Shown here piece by piece: positions 1 through 11,229 of a stretch of 64,000 bases of DNA (its first letter is position 1; each line of letters begins with the position of its first letter). This DNA is from Echinarachnius parma (lineage: Eukaryota > Echinodermata > Echinoidea > Clypeasteroida > Echinarachniidae). The notes under the pieces are model-generated. The model was given only the letters and a program-made list of their open reading frames with translations, was not told where the DNA came from and searched no databases. The stretch is taken from the NCBI GenBank assembly GCA_037951105.1, contig JBAMJV010009099.1, positions 1 through 64,000 of the forward strand. The letters run 5' to 3'. A program made the position numbers and the translations under genes.

Positions 1-1400
1 CAAATCTTCTTTTACATAAGGTTTACTTTTGCTTCTTTGCTGACATGTGCTTCTTTCTTCCATATTAAGCATCCATCTTTTTTAACCTTCAAGCTTCTTC
101 ATACATTGATCCTCTTCAGACAACATCTTCTTAAAACATATCTTCTTGAACATCTAATCTTCTTTTTACGAAAAGCTTCAATATGCTTCTTTCTTCAATA
201 TTCATACATCAATCTTCTAAGACCTTCAAGCTTCTTCATACATTGAACTTCTTCGGACAACATCTTCTTGAACATCAAGTCATCAAATCTTCTTTTTACA
301 AAGAGCTTTAACTTGCTTCTTTCCTGATACATGCTTCTATCTTCGATATTCATACATCAATCTTCTTAGACCTTCAAGCTTCTTCATACATTGGACTTCT
401 TTGGACAACATCTTCTTAAAACATATCTTCTTGAACATCAAGTCATCAAATCTTCTTTTTACGAAAAGCTTCAATATGCTTCTTTCTTCAATATTCATAC
501 ATCAATCTTCTAAGACCTTCAAGCTTCTTCATACATTGAACTTCTTCGGACAACATCTTCTTGAACATCAAGTCATCAAATCTTCTTTTTACAAAGAGCT
601 TTAACTTGCTTCTTTCCTGATACATGCTTCTATCTTCGATATTCATACATCAATCTTCTTAGACCTTCAAGCTTCACATACATTGGACTTCTTCGGACAA
701 CATCTTCTTAAAACCTCCTTGAACATCGAAGTGATCAAATCTTCTTTTTACAAAGAGCTTTATTTCGCTTCTTTCTTCTATATTCAGACATCAATCTTCT
801 TTGACCTCCAAGCTCCTTCATCCATCAATTTTCTTCGGTCAACATCTTCCTTAATTCAAACAGATCTTCTTTCCCCGTCAATCTTGCTAAACATCATATC
901 TTCTTACAGAGCTTTATTTTGCTTCTTTCCAGATAGGTGCTTCTTTCTTCGATATTCAGACAGTGATCTTCGAAGATAGAACTTCAAGCTTCTTCATACA
1001 TTGGTCTTCTTCGGACAACATCTTCTTAAAACATATCTTCTTGAACATCAAGTGATCAAATCTTCTTTTTACAAAGAGCTTTATTTCACTTCTTTCTTTC
1101 ACTTTGAGCTTCTTCATCCATCAATCTTCTTTGGATAACATCTTCTTTAATTCAATCATATCTTCTTTTCCAGTCAAACTTGTTAAACATCAAATCTTCT
1201 TATACAGAGAACATTCTTATGAATCTTTCCTGATATGTGCTTCTTCTAAGATAGAACTTCAAGCTTCTTCATCATATTGATCTTCTTGGGACAACATCTT
1301 CTTTAATTTGAACAGATCTTCAATCTTTTTAGACATCCAATCTTCTTATACAGAGAACTTTCTCTTGCTTCTTTCCTGATATGAGCTTCTGTCTTCTTTC
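1..1400. repeat. CTTCTT-rich satellite, ~145-bp monomer
   Basis: The phrase CTTCAAGCTTCTTCATACAT recurs at about 88, 229, 377 and 521, then in weaker forms near 669 and 987, giving a unit of about 141-148 bp. The 229 and 521 units match each other better than their neighbours, so the local organisation is a dimer of about 292 bp. Copies decay to the right. The array is cut by the window edge. Open frames across it are repeat translations, not genes. Confidence 0.85.
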
Positions 1401-1441
1401 TTCTTTATACCTCTGTCCTTTTGCATTTGTCTCGACATCCA

Positions 1442-1704
1442 CATTACGTTTCACTAAGTTAGCCGTGATCTCCACCACGGTGGAAATCAACTCAACCATT
1501 TAAATAGCTTTCGTCAACATTCCATGCCCTGTTAACTGCCCCCCCGAGACCTAGTGGTATTATAGAGATAATCTCCTCCGGTTACACGCAGTAAACCGAT
1601 AAGAACGGTGTAAACGGTGATAAAATTCTACTAGAGGCACGAATCTCTCAACCTCTCCTCAGGCCTGAGAAGCGGTTATTTTCTAACTTGGGTGAAACGT
1701 AATG
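1442..1704. mobile_element. MITE with CATTACGTTTCAC termini
   Basis: The left end CATTACGTTTCACTAAGTTA is mirrored at the right end by CTAACTTGGGTGAAACGTAA, giving near-perfect terminal inverted repeats on a 263-bp non-coding unit. No second copy was seen in the window. Confidence 0.6.
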
Positions 1705-2004
1705 AAAATCTTCAAATCAAGACTTTTTCCTTTTGAAAACAAAATCCAGTATCAAGGAGTTTTCTTCAATCTCATTAATCATCTTCTCTTCAAGCTAAAA
1801 TGTTGAAGGCAAAGAAAAACAAAATATAAGAAAATATGAGTTCGGCATCTAAATTATTAATTGTATATTATTGTTTATTGGCAAGTACATTTTGGGATTG
1901 CCAGAAAGTATGGGCAAACATTACTAAATCTGAAACAAAACTTTATTGTTCGTTATCAGTTTTTTTTTAGAAAGCAAACAGAAAAGAAGCAATATACAGA
2001 CATA

Positions 2005-2173
2005 CAGTCAAATGTATCATATTGGTCACCTATCTACATGTATAGCAGCCATCCTTTCTACAGTGGACACCACAAGTGATCCCCTGCAGAGAAATACAAT
2101 GTTATAGAACCTGTCTATAGAGGTCACCTGTCTACAGTGGCCACTTTTCTTGGTCACTATACACGTTTGACTG
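2005..2173. mobile_element. pogo/Tigger-like MITE, copy 1
   Basis: A diverged member of a family whose intact members start CAGTCAAACCTGTC, end in the reverse complement and sit between TA dinucleotides. The body carries the family phrases GTGGCCACT and CTGTCTATAGAGGTCACCTG. TIR type and TA target suggest the Tc1/mariner-pogo superfamily. Confidence 0.75.
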
Positions 2174-2226
2174 TTTAGACCGAGAAGATTTTGGTATGAC
2201 ACATATTCTCTTTTCACACAAGTCTA

Positions 2227-2438
2227 AAGCCCGGCGCAGACAGAGCCGACTCGACCCGATCCGACTGGTTTCAATCAGGCTAGAGTTGGGCCCGGTCGGT
2301 CGGAGCAGATTATCGTGTTGAATCGGCCCCAACTGGCATCCGACTGTCTCTCGACTGGCAAAATGTGTGCCACGAGGCACTGAAAACTGAGCCGATCGGA
2401 ATGACAACCAGTAGAGTCGGCTCTGTCTGCGCCGGGCA
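2227..2438. mobile_element. MITE with AAGCCCGGCGCAGACAGAGC termini
   Basis: The termini are inverted repeats of about 25 bp: AGCCCGGCGCAGACAGAGCC on the left, mirrored as GGCTCTGTCTGCGCCGGGC on the right. The interior is rich in CGACT and AATCGGCC. A diverged sibling with a clear TA duplication lies at 24964-25188. Confidence 0.8.
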
Positions 2439-3454
2439 TAAGATACACCGGGTACCACAATCAATGGATTAAAGAGAGTGTGTCGTCAAATCAGGAGGGC
2501 GCTTTTACAAAACTCACTTGCAACACCATGTATTCATAAATATGCTGGTACATGCAGTCCCAACTTAATTTGATACAATTTGTATTTTAATTCTTTTAGA
2601 AATTTGTTTTCCTCACAATTTTGATGCAAATGTAAACGTGTATCTTTTGATGTTTTTATTCTGATTGTAAATAAATGAAATGAAAAACAACAAAAATTTA
2701 TGAGCAAATTGAGCATGCGAAAGCTACAACATGCACATCAACATGGCAGCTCCCAATGAGCTCTTTGAATAGCGCCCCCAGACACGACGCCACCCCCACT
2801 TTAAAGTGAAATTTTACTGGTCATACAAAAGTTAATACAATTTGTGAGGATAACTGCCTACACCTGCGATTTGTATCGTTGGTGAGTTGTTCATGGGTCT
2901 TCAGTAGCGGCCTATAGATAAATGATAAAGAAATGAAAAGGGTAATATGATAAAAAACAGCTTCATAAAAAAGAAGTTATAGAAAAAGAAAATCAAACAA
3001 AATGTTATCAGTAGATTTTTTTTTTAACAGGAAAGAAGTTAAAAAATCCTTATCAAAGTCAATTTCAACAATATAAAACATAGCAAGAGTGGCCAATACA
3101 AATGTGTTTTCAGTCCACTTTTAGACAAGTTTACAGCTATGATTATTTTTTTTTCAGGAACAAATTCCCAGGCTTAAACTGTTTTTTTGGTGGCTGTTTA
3201 AAAAATCAAAACCAATCTTGCATATATATACATACAGAGGTTAACCAATTTTGCCTTTTTGTTTAGTGACCCAATGCTAGAAATGAACTGTTTGCCTTAT
3301 GACACAGTCGGCCAAGTAAAAACAAACTGTTTCTAGATTTTTGCTGAACTTGGGCCACGTTACCACTGCCAATGATTTTAATAGTAAAAAGATGTGTTCT
3401 TGACCTGACAGATGGAAGGGAGGGGGGGGGGGGGGGGGGGTTAGTAGAGATGCT
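2439..3454 (-). other. Probable TRA2 3' UTR and flank
   Basis: No coding pattern is visible. On the minus strand an AATAAA hexamer lies at 2655-2660, about 800 bp past the TRA2 stop, and would be a reasonable polyadenylation signal. A run of about 20 G lies at 3422-3441. The assignment as UTR is inference from position. Confidence 0.35.
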
Positions 3455-6400
3455 CTACTTACTTGGCGAGAAGGCATAGCGGTGTCGTCTGTGATGTTGC
3501 CTGTAGTAGGGGGACGGGGAGCGACGGTGATAGTACATGGGCGAGGGACTGCGCCGGTAGTAGTGAGGGGAGGGCGTGCGCCTGTAATAGGGGGAAGGGG
3601 ATCGGTAGTACGGGCCCCCTCCACCTCCCCTCTCTTTGAACGACTCTCGCTTTGGCCTGGAAAGATTATAAAAACAACAACATAAAATGCATTATAATTT
3701 TATGTGAGCATTGGTAGTAAGGTGGGTGGAGTGATAGCAATACAGGGTAGAGGGACTGCTCCTGTAATAAACAGGGGATGTGCATCTTTAATAATCTTTT
3801 GGCCTGCAAAGTTTGACAAAAAAGGAAACACAATACATTAGAATAAGAAGTAAGCGCTGGTAGTAAGGGGAAAGGAGTGATTGCAATAGTGGGGGATGGC
3901 GTGCGCCTGTAATAGGGGGAAAGAGATCAGAAATAAGCGCTCCCTTCACCTTCCCTTGAACGACTCTTGTTTGGCCTGCTAAGGTTTTTAAAACATACAT
4001 AATACACAATACATTATAATTCAAAATGAAAGTATTAAAGATAGTGTCCGTCTTTTGCATGTGTCTTCAAATTTTAGTCAAACATTACATAAACAACAAG
4101 GATACTGCTGTATGTACATCAAGTTGGTTACAATTAAAAGTTCACAGTGATAACAAATTCAAATGATGCAAGAAGAAACTAATCGCTTTGTAGGAGGGGT
4201 GGGTAGTTATTTATCATAATTATTGGTCTTCTCGGTCGGTCTCTTATACAGAGAGCAATTATTTTTTAAATGTTTCTTTCCCTTATAACCTCATCAAGAC
4301 TATTTGATTTTGCTATAAAATGTATTCTCCATAGATCCTAACCCAAGTATTTTCAAGACCAGTCCTAGGCCCAATATCATAAAAATTCATAATTAATCAT
4401 ACAAATAATCAGTTGATCTTCACGTTATGCATTCCTGAACGGGTTAACTTAAATCATTTACTACAGAATCCTGTTGTGCCATGTTTTTAACTCTGTGAGA
4501 AATGCAATATATCGTAGGCAAAGGGTTAACCCGTTGCTTATGGGAACTGGATGGGCTATGTACAAAGTCTATGGGGATTTAAAACTCCGAAGTGAACGGG
4601 TTAAGTGCAGCCATCGTTGCTCACCGAGTGGGTTTGCCCATGTAGACACCGGGGGTGGGCGTGTGAGCCCTCTCCGTAATGGAATAGTCCACTCTGATTC
4701 GCCGTCCATCCACTTCCGTGCCATTGGTACTCGTACGTGCCTAGCAAAGAAGGTGGAAAACAGGTCATATCCCAAATGGTTCTATGATATGTGAAAATGT
4801 CTGTGATAAGTTTGAGTGTTCAATTTTTCTACCAATACAAACATTACCCAAGCTTCCACTCTACACTAGCATACGATTACCGTACATAGCACCCTATCAT
4901 GATTAAATAATCACAATATATGCCCTATCCGACTATACATCTTATTTAGGGTGGACACGGAGTGTTTATTTGGCATCTACTTCAATATAATACTAATAAT
5001 TCGAACATATGTATAGCGCAGCTACTATATATATAAACTCTACTGCGCTTATAAAAAGCTCCTTTTAAGTGAACAAAAACAAACTAAACCAGACCGTATA
5101 AACAAACAGTCTTTTGTAAAGGCCTGCAAAAACAAATGAGTTTGTATCATCTTAAATGTATCTACAGATTCAATTTTTATAAAATAAAATGGTAAGCTGT
5201 TCCAGCAGTTTTGGGGCGACACAAACAAATGCACGATCTCCCAAAGTTGACATACCTCCATAGCATCGTCAACATTGCAGAAAAGGACAAAGGCAAATCC
5301 CCTGGAGCGTCCAGTCTAATAAAAGAGAAGAGGGATACACAAATCACACAACATGGTCTTGAACTACTAATTGATAATTAAGCTATTCATTGAACTACTA
5401 TATAATAATAGTTATTTATTGATCTACTAAATATTAAAAGTTACACATGTACATCTGTTAAACTAGTATTAATGGTTATTTGTTTAACCAGTTCACTTTG
5501 AGATACTGAAATCCCCATAGACTTTGTACATAGCCCACCCGGTTCCCATAAGCAACGGGTTAACTACTTTAAAAATACTGGTTATTTGAAACAGGGCTAT
5601 TCATGTAAGTATTATAGCGCTTTACATATATATACTCGAGTCAATGAATACAACATGCAATATTTCCTACACACAAAGTGCAATTTTCCCACTCTGCATG
5701 GGAGCATTCCAGCTAGCTGCCTGTAAGGTACATAAATGCTGTGACATTGATCATGCACATCTGATTGCGCCACAACATCTCCACTAGTGGTCATTGTAAA
5801 AAAAAAAAATATGCATATTATTCAGGGTCATAGCTATGAGGGACTATGAGGACTATGAGGGCTAGGGGGCACCCCCCCCCCCCCCCACCACACACATAAT
5901 ATTTGCACCCTCCTCCCCCACCAAGAAAAACTTCTTATTGCTTCAAAATCATAAAAATTTTAGGAGAAACCCATCTCCTTTAGCAGTGACTCAGTCTTGG
6001 TCACAAAAATGCTAGGCACCCTGGTACTGGTGCCAACCCACTGGGAAATTTCCAGCTATGCCAAGTGATTATTCTGATTTTGATTGCAGATCTATAATAG
6101 ACCACATGAGGCTTGAAGTGTTCAATCAGATTCTTCAGATCATGTTTATTCATAAATAGGCCGAGCCAGTGAGCCTGAAAACATCCAAACTAGTGAGGTA
6201 GATGCTTTTATGTTACTTTGAAGAAATATTACAACCTCGAATTGGTTACATGGTGATAATTTTATGTTAATTTGACGAAATACTACAACGTCAAATAGAC
6301 TACCTAGTGATCCTAGACCACGTTCACACACACCAACGGACCATAGAGTTCAAACACTCCATTCAGATCACGTTTTGTTGGGTAGAGGTTGGGTCTTTGG

Positions 6401-9400
6401 GTCAAATTTGAAAAACCATGCTTTTTGTTAAATTAAAGAAATACTGCAACATCAAATAGATTACTTGGTGATCGTAGACCACGTTCACACACCCCTTTAG
6501 ATCACGTTCTATTGTGTAGAGACTGGGAGTCCGTGCACGTACCAAATTTGTAACACCATACTTTGTTATATTCAAGAAAATGTAAAAGTCTTGAAGAATT
6601 ACGGTACCTGATGATCATAGACCACGTTCGCAGACTCCAATGGGCCATAGTGTTCAAACACATCCCTCAAGTCACGTTCTGTCGTGTAGAGGCTGAGTCC
6701 AAACACACCCAAACTTTTGTTCTCTTCTGGATTCTCCTGTATGAGCGAGACAAGAAGAGATTGATTCATTTAAAGTTAGTTGCAGTTTATTATCATTTCA
6801 CATGAAATTGTTATTGCATTACATTGCAAAGAAATTTGACTGGTCAGAGGAAGACAAAAAAACAGTAAAAAATTAAATTCTAACCAGGAGGAGATTGTTC
6901 CTAGACTATAATAGTTGGAGGTGCTATAGACCCTTTTAGTATACGGTTGCAATTACTGAAGTATAACCGGTTTATCACAAGAAAGCTGAGATTTAAGACA
7001 TACCCAAATCAGAAAATTGAAATATCGCAACTTCCAGAGCTACCAACATTAAAATTCAACAATCAGGAAGATTTAGGGGAATTTCATCAGAAATCAGGGA
7101 GATATCTATCAAATGCATACAACCTAATGACAATAATCTTTCAATAATCGGGGAAAATCGGCTGATGGGATGAAAATTTCATGAAATCCAATTCAGTCAT
7201 TTTGGTATTATCAGGGAGACTAGGCAGCATTGAACTTCATTAATCGGGATTTGCGGGGACAGCCGACAAGGAACACATAATTCTAAGGCTGAATTCAAAT
7301 GTTATGAACGTTACCCTGTTGCCTTGGTGACGCCTCCTGCCTGACATGGGCGAACGACTGTGACTTCGACCTTCACGATATCGCCTGCAGGAGGGAAGAG
7401 AAATAGCAGTAATATACCGTATTTGCTGGTGTATTTAAATAACCGCAGGTTTTTACATACAGAAGAACTTGCAAAAAGGGGGAGCGGTTAATACACAGAG
7501 ATAGAGAAAAATATTTCATTAAAATACCAAATATATATATATATGTCTATAATATCAGTTCATGTGTCCAAAGTAAAAAGATGATCTAGGCTTTCCTGTT
7601 ATTAATTATGCTCAAATCAGAAGCAAGTATGTGACTTGTGCTGTTTTATGTACAAAAATCTAACATATATGTTTAAAGGAGAAAGCATGGGATGTGTGAA
7701 TAGTTTGATTATGTTGCAAAGATTCCCATTTCCCATTCCCATTTTTCCCCTCGAAAGACAACCCCAAGTTGGGGATGCGGTCAATACACAGGTGTGGTTT
7801 ATACACCGGCAAATACGGTAGAATGGCCGAGTCATTACGGTTATTTTATAATATATGTGTGGTTAATACACAAATATAAAGGTTACGGTTATTTTATAAA
7901 CTGGGCCCCGAATGATTTGCACTGGTTGGGCACTGAAGGAAAAAAAGGACAGATTTTTTGTTTTCATCCTGTAGTGTTGACGGTCATAATACGACACTGG
8001 GCAAGGCTCCAAAAGGAACTTACTGCTTGGAGGAGCATTTATTAACAATTTCTCATATTAAAAAAAAGTAAAACCCTCGTAACGAAGTGCAACCCATTAA
8101 CCAATCTTCATAATCAGCTACCAAATTAAAGAGAATAACTTGTATTAAAACACAAATAACATAAAAAGTGCCTAAAACTTATTATAACTAACATAATTAG
8201 CACAAGCTATTCATGAGCTGTTAGGCATATTGCTATGATGGTTTTATAGATGGATTATGCTAATATTATTGGTTGTTAACTTTTAATGTTATTCATGATT
8301 TATTTTTCAAAGCTTAATTTAGAGTTTAGATGAGGACTACAGCATAATACACGCAAACCTGTTTCAGTGGCCACCTGTTTATAGCAGCCATCCTGTCCAT
8401 AGTGGCCAACTAATGAGTAATGTATTCCCATGCAGAGGAAAACAATGCTATATAGCTAAACCTGTCTATAGAGTACCGAAGTAGTGACGTCACATGCTTT
8501 TGTTATGGCATAGTAATGGTTCTAAACAACTTTTCTTTTCATACTGGCCTGTGGCAGTGGGTTGGAGCTGGACAAATGCCTTCTTAGCAACTGCTAGATC
8601 ACCAATTCATTGCTTGCCTGACATTGTTTAGAACCATCACCCATGGCAATGAATAGCTCTGACGTCACACTTCGGTACTCTATAGAGGTTACCTGTTAAC
8701 AGTGGCCACTGTTCTTGTTTCCCTTGGGTGGTCACTATACACAGGTTGGACACAAATACTTACGAGTGCCTGTGTGAGCCGTGTCGCCTCTCATAGCTGC
8801 GCGAATGGCTGTGGTGTCGCCGTCTGTGTCGACGTGACCGGGATCTAGACCGTGACCGGGAACTACTGTAGTGGTGCCGAGAGTGCTTGTGTCGGCATCG
8901 TGACCTCGAACATGACCTCGATCTGGAACGGCCAATCGCTTTGTCTACCTTCTTTGTTTTCTTTGCATCTTCTTTCTCGTCTTCTTCATCCAGAGTTGCA
9001 TTAGTAACTTTGGGCTCCTAAAAAAATAGGGTATGTGTTATTAACATTTTTATGACTCATTTTCAGCGCCAATAGCCCAATGGCAATGGAAAGGAAACCA
9101 TAGACCATAATGACTTTTTAAATTAAATGTACTATTTTGAGATCGTTTTTGGAAATAATCATCAGTGCAGTGCAGTGCAGACTGCAGTGCATGAGTGACC
9201 ATTCATGACTAAAAATGGTCAATACTCTGTCTCGAGTCAAGTCTTACAATTACAAAAATTATGAACGTTTGTCTTAAGACATAAAATGGACGGAATTACC
9301 CAAATGATGTTTGGGTTTTGTGCACTCTCTCTTTCTAATTCTATACTTTCCCTCTCTTTTAAAATCTTTCTTAATCTGATTTCTTCATCTAAATCTAATT

Positions 9401-9838
9401 TAGTTTGCCTTTGCTTTCTGAAAATGCACGCAAACCAAATAATATACTATTTTTAATTTTAGATGCATAATCATGGTATTCTGTAGCCTCTCTAATTAGT
9501 AATTACATAACTCGGTGATACACACACACAAAAAGTTTGCAAAAATCTTCAAGTTTGAAGGAGGCAGACTATACAAGAAGAAGAAGAAGAAGAAATCTTG
9601 ATATTTGAATTGTAATGTTATTGTTCTTTTTACATCTCTTGAATCTTGTGTGTGCAACGTGTGTGACTTGTCTTGTGTTGTGAAGACAGAAGAGTGAGGT
9701 TACAAATTGTTATTTTCCACAACTCAGCTCAGCCAGGCGCACGCTCAAGTCACAATTGAGAAACAGCGTCTTGATTAGACTGATAAAAAATGTAATTAAA
9801 CTTACGAAGATTTCGTCTTGTGTCCCGTTTTCACTCAT
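3455..9838 (-). CDS. TRA2: Transformer-2 splicing regulator (TRA2)
   Basis: SR-like nuclear RNA-binding protein that activates exon inclusion through GAA-rich enhancers. Seven coding exons join in phase: 9806-9838, 8764-9017, 7315-7384, 6608-6736, 5256-5315, 4625-4740, 3455-3656. The product is 287 aa; human TRA2B is 288. Residues 12-119 form the first RS domain, ending in [17 protein letters not shown], close to vertebrate TRA2. Residues about 125-205 are the RRM, with RNP2 LGVFGL (about 128-133) and RNP1 GRSRGFAFV (about 164-172). The TRA2 linker [13 protein letters not shown] follows. The second RS domain (about 222-287) repeats YYRRSPSP-type units and ends in SPSK. The start gives [11 protein letters not shown] directly before a GTAAG donor. 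The 60-nt exon carrying RNP1 is very short. The stop codon overlaps a good donor (see findings). Two exons have decayed neighbouring copies. Confidence 0.95.
3700..3815 (-). pseudogene. Decayed copy of TRA2 terminal RS exon (copy 1)
   Basis: Resembles the coding exon 3455-3656 and its acceptor side: the plus-strand words GGTAGTAAGG, TGATAGCAATACA, GGGACTGC and CTTTTGGCCTGCAAAG parallel the true exon. The reading frame is not maintained. It lies just upstream, in TRA2 sense, of the functional exon. Confidence 0.65.
3845..3995 (-). pseudogene. Decayed copy of TRA2 terminal RS exon (copy 2)
   Basis: A better-preserved copy. On the minus strand it reads [15 protein letters not shown] and then meets TGA, with CCTATTACAGGCGCACGCC nearly identical to the real exon. 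An acceptor-like GCTAAG precedes it. The in-frame stop makes it unlikely to encode a full RS tail. Confidence 0.7.
4526..4604. mobile_element. ~80-bp TTAA-bounded mini-repeat, copy 1
   Basis: A unit that starts TTAACCCGTTGCTTATGGGA and ends GTGAACGGGTTAA, with short inverted ends (CCCGTT/AACGGG) between TTAA sites. The core GGGCTATGTACAAAGTCTAT recurs at 5484-5563, 16905-16987 and 49637-49692. TTAA targeting hints at a piggyBac-related origin. Confidence 0.55.
5484..5563. mobile_element. ~80-bp TTAA-bounded mini-repeat, copy 2 (inverted)
   Basis: Same family in the opposite orientation: starts TTAACCAGTTCACTTTGAGA, contains ATAGACTTTGTACATAGCCC and ends AAGCAACGGGTTAA. It lies in the TRA2 intron upstream, in gene sense, of the RNP1 exon. 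Confidence 0.6.
6075..6190 (-). pseudogene. Decayed copy of TRA2 RRM exon (most diverged)
   Basis: Plus-strand words AATAGACCACATGAGGCTTG and GAAGTGTTCAATCAG...CTTCAGATCATG align loosely with the real RRM exon at 6608-6736. It carries no usable frame. Confidence 0.45.
6290..6412 (-). pseudogene. Decayed copy of TRA2 RRM exon (second)
   Basis: The minus-strand translation retains [19 protein letters not shown] next to the real [19 protein letters not shown], then hits TAG where the true exon reads VVYDHQ. The 5' splice region also degenerates. It is about 320 bp downstream, in TRA2 sense, of the functional exon. Confidence 0.75.
6462..6552 (-). pseudogene. Decayed copy of TRA2 RRM exon (nearest)
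   Basis: Matches the functional exon through GATCGTAGACCACGTTCACA and AGATCACGTTCTATTGTGTA, but the middle of the exon is deleted. With the two other copies it forms a ladder with spacing of roughly 150-220 bp. Confidence 0.65.
7415..7820. mobile_element. TA-flanked MITE with CCGTATTTGC termini, copy 1
   Basis: The left end TACCGTATTTGCTGGTGTAT is mirrored at the right by ATACACCGGCAAATACGGTA. The element is 406 bp including the TA sites and contains the phrase GCGGTTAATACACA. A shorter sibling is at 52142-52305. Confidence 0.8.
8350..8751. mobile_element. pogo/Tigger-like MITE, copy 2, interrupted
   Basis: Two halves of the CAGTCAAACC family (8350-8471 and 8680-8751) are split by another MITE. 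The right edge comes within 15 bp of the TRA2 exon 2 donor at 8763. Confidence 0.75.
8472..8679. mobile_element. 208-bp MITE nested in a pogo-like MITE
   Basis: The element begins AGTACCGAAG and ends CTTCGGTACT. It is bounded on both sides by CTATAG, a 6-bp target duplication of the host phrase CTGTCTATAGAGG. The interior holds GTGACGTCAC near each end. A diverged inverted relative lies at about 25310-25485. Confidence 0.85.
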
Positions 9839-10200
9839 TTTGGTAGCCAAAAATTAGACACTGCACAGCAAAGTTGGAGATAAACAATCCAGCTGCAACT
9901 CAGTCAAGATGCACATGCAGTCACTGGGCGCGCGCGTACGCCGAGAGCAAAATATCGCGGTGCTAACCATGCATACGAGGCGCGCGCAGGCGCTTACGCT
10001 TTCAATCTTGTGCATGCAAATCATTAAGGTCAACATTGGCTGAAAAGACTGCACGTGTGTTGAGGATCGTGGGAATGGAGCTAGCCGCTGCGATTCACAA
10101 GAGTACGGAACCTGTGGTAACGAACGGGCTGCGCCCCGCCGAAGTGATCGTACCGTCCCGTTGCTAGCGATTATTGCTGACAGGTAGCTGTAGATCGAAA
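9839..10200. promoter_or_regulatory. CpG-rich divergent promoter region of TRA2 and ICE2
   Basis: This stretch is far richer in CG dinucleotides than its surroundings (GGCGCGCGCGTACGCC, GAGGCGCGCGCAGGCG, GGGCTGCGCCCCGCCG). It starts at the TRA2 initiation codon and points toward ICE2, whose ATG is 1.66 kb away. No TATA box is obvious. A GCTGACAG|GTAGCTG donor-like site near 10180 could end a non-coding ICE2 first exon; this is inference. Confidence 0.5.
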
Positions 10201-10619
10201 AATCTATATGTTTTCATGCCTGGCCTCTTTTATATTTAATTACAGTCTGTTAATGTTGGCCATTATTTAGAATGGCGCTACTGTAGTACTGTAGCGCCCC
10301 TAATATGTTTTACAGGCAAAATGTAGAGCGAGGTATTTAATGACAATTTATTATGCAGGATCAGGACCATTTGAGTTTTGACATATTTGTAAATTTTATT
10401 TTTAGATTTTAGATAACAATTTCTATAAACATTCAAAAACGTCATTATGCATGATCATGCTACGTACAGACTTAAACACAACAGCAAATAATTTGGTTGG
10501 TAGAATATTATGAATAATCATCTATTAGGGTCACGATACGTCATTTCAGACTTTTGTGAAAACTCTGCATGATACATTTACTAAATGAACCGCTACTCAC
10601 CATGTTTTATCACAAGAGT

Positions 10620-10690
10620 CACAAGAGAGGATTTGAACCCTTGACCCAAGTGTTGATGTCCACAGCATGACCACTAGGCCACGTCAACGG
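10620..10690 (-). repeat. tRNA-derived SINE head
   Basis: The minus strand reads as a tRNA-like promoter: an A-box-like GTGGCCTAGTGGTCATGC and a B-box GGGTTCAAATCC. The acceptor arms do not pair, so it is SINE-like, not a tRNA gene. Confidence 0.6.
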
Positions 10691-10946
10691 CTGATGATCG
10701 GTGTTGGTTTCATTGTAACTATAAGCCCTTAAACTCACCCGAACCCTAATCCTACAATGTATAGTAAATGAATATTCATGATATCCCACATCGCGCGCCA
10801 GAGTGCAGATGACGTACCCTGACGTCATGACCTTATATTTATTCATGAACACCCAGCCTAGCACCATAATATATAACCTATTTGGTTGCATCTGGTCACT
10901 GGGCTAATGAACTTTATACAATACTTGAATGAAATTGAATTCTGTA

Positions 10947-11229
10947 CTGTACCATCATTTGCAAAAGTTTAAGACCACCTGGGAATTTGTGGGTATTTCA
11001 ATAATTTGGAATGCATTCTTTAGTCTCATTGAATGATTACATAACATGTTTACTACAGTGGTCATGGAAACAATGTCAAAGAGCAGTTCAAGTGTGATAC
11101 AAAGGTTAAATGCGTTGAAAATAAAAGTATGTCTGAAAAATAAATACATATATATGTTTAACTTTGTTTTTTCTTTGAGTTATTGCATTTTGGAAGGGTG
11201 GTCTTAAACTTTTGCAAATGATGGTACTG
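10947..11229. mobile_element. TA-flanked Tc1-like MITE
   Basis: Termini of about 32 bp are inverted: ACCATCATTTGCAAAAGTTT followed by AAGACCACC on the left, and its mirror GGTGGTCTTAAACTTTTGCA at the right. TA is present at both edges (10945-10946, 11230-11231). Length 283 bp, no coding capacity. Confidence 0.9.

Noticed and set aside
37-979. Frames in the first kilobase resembling a repeated Leu/Phe-rich protein
   Set aside because: They follow the satellite, change frame between units and have no splice sites or homology.
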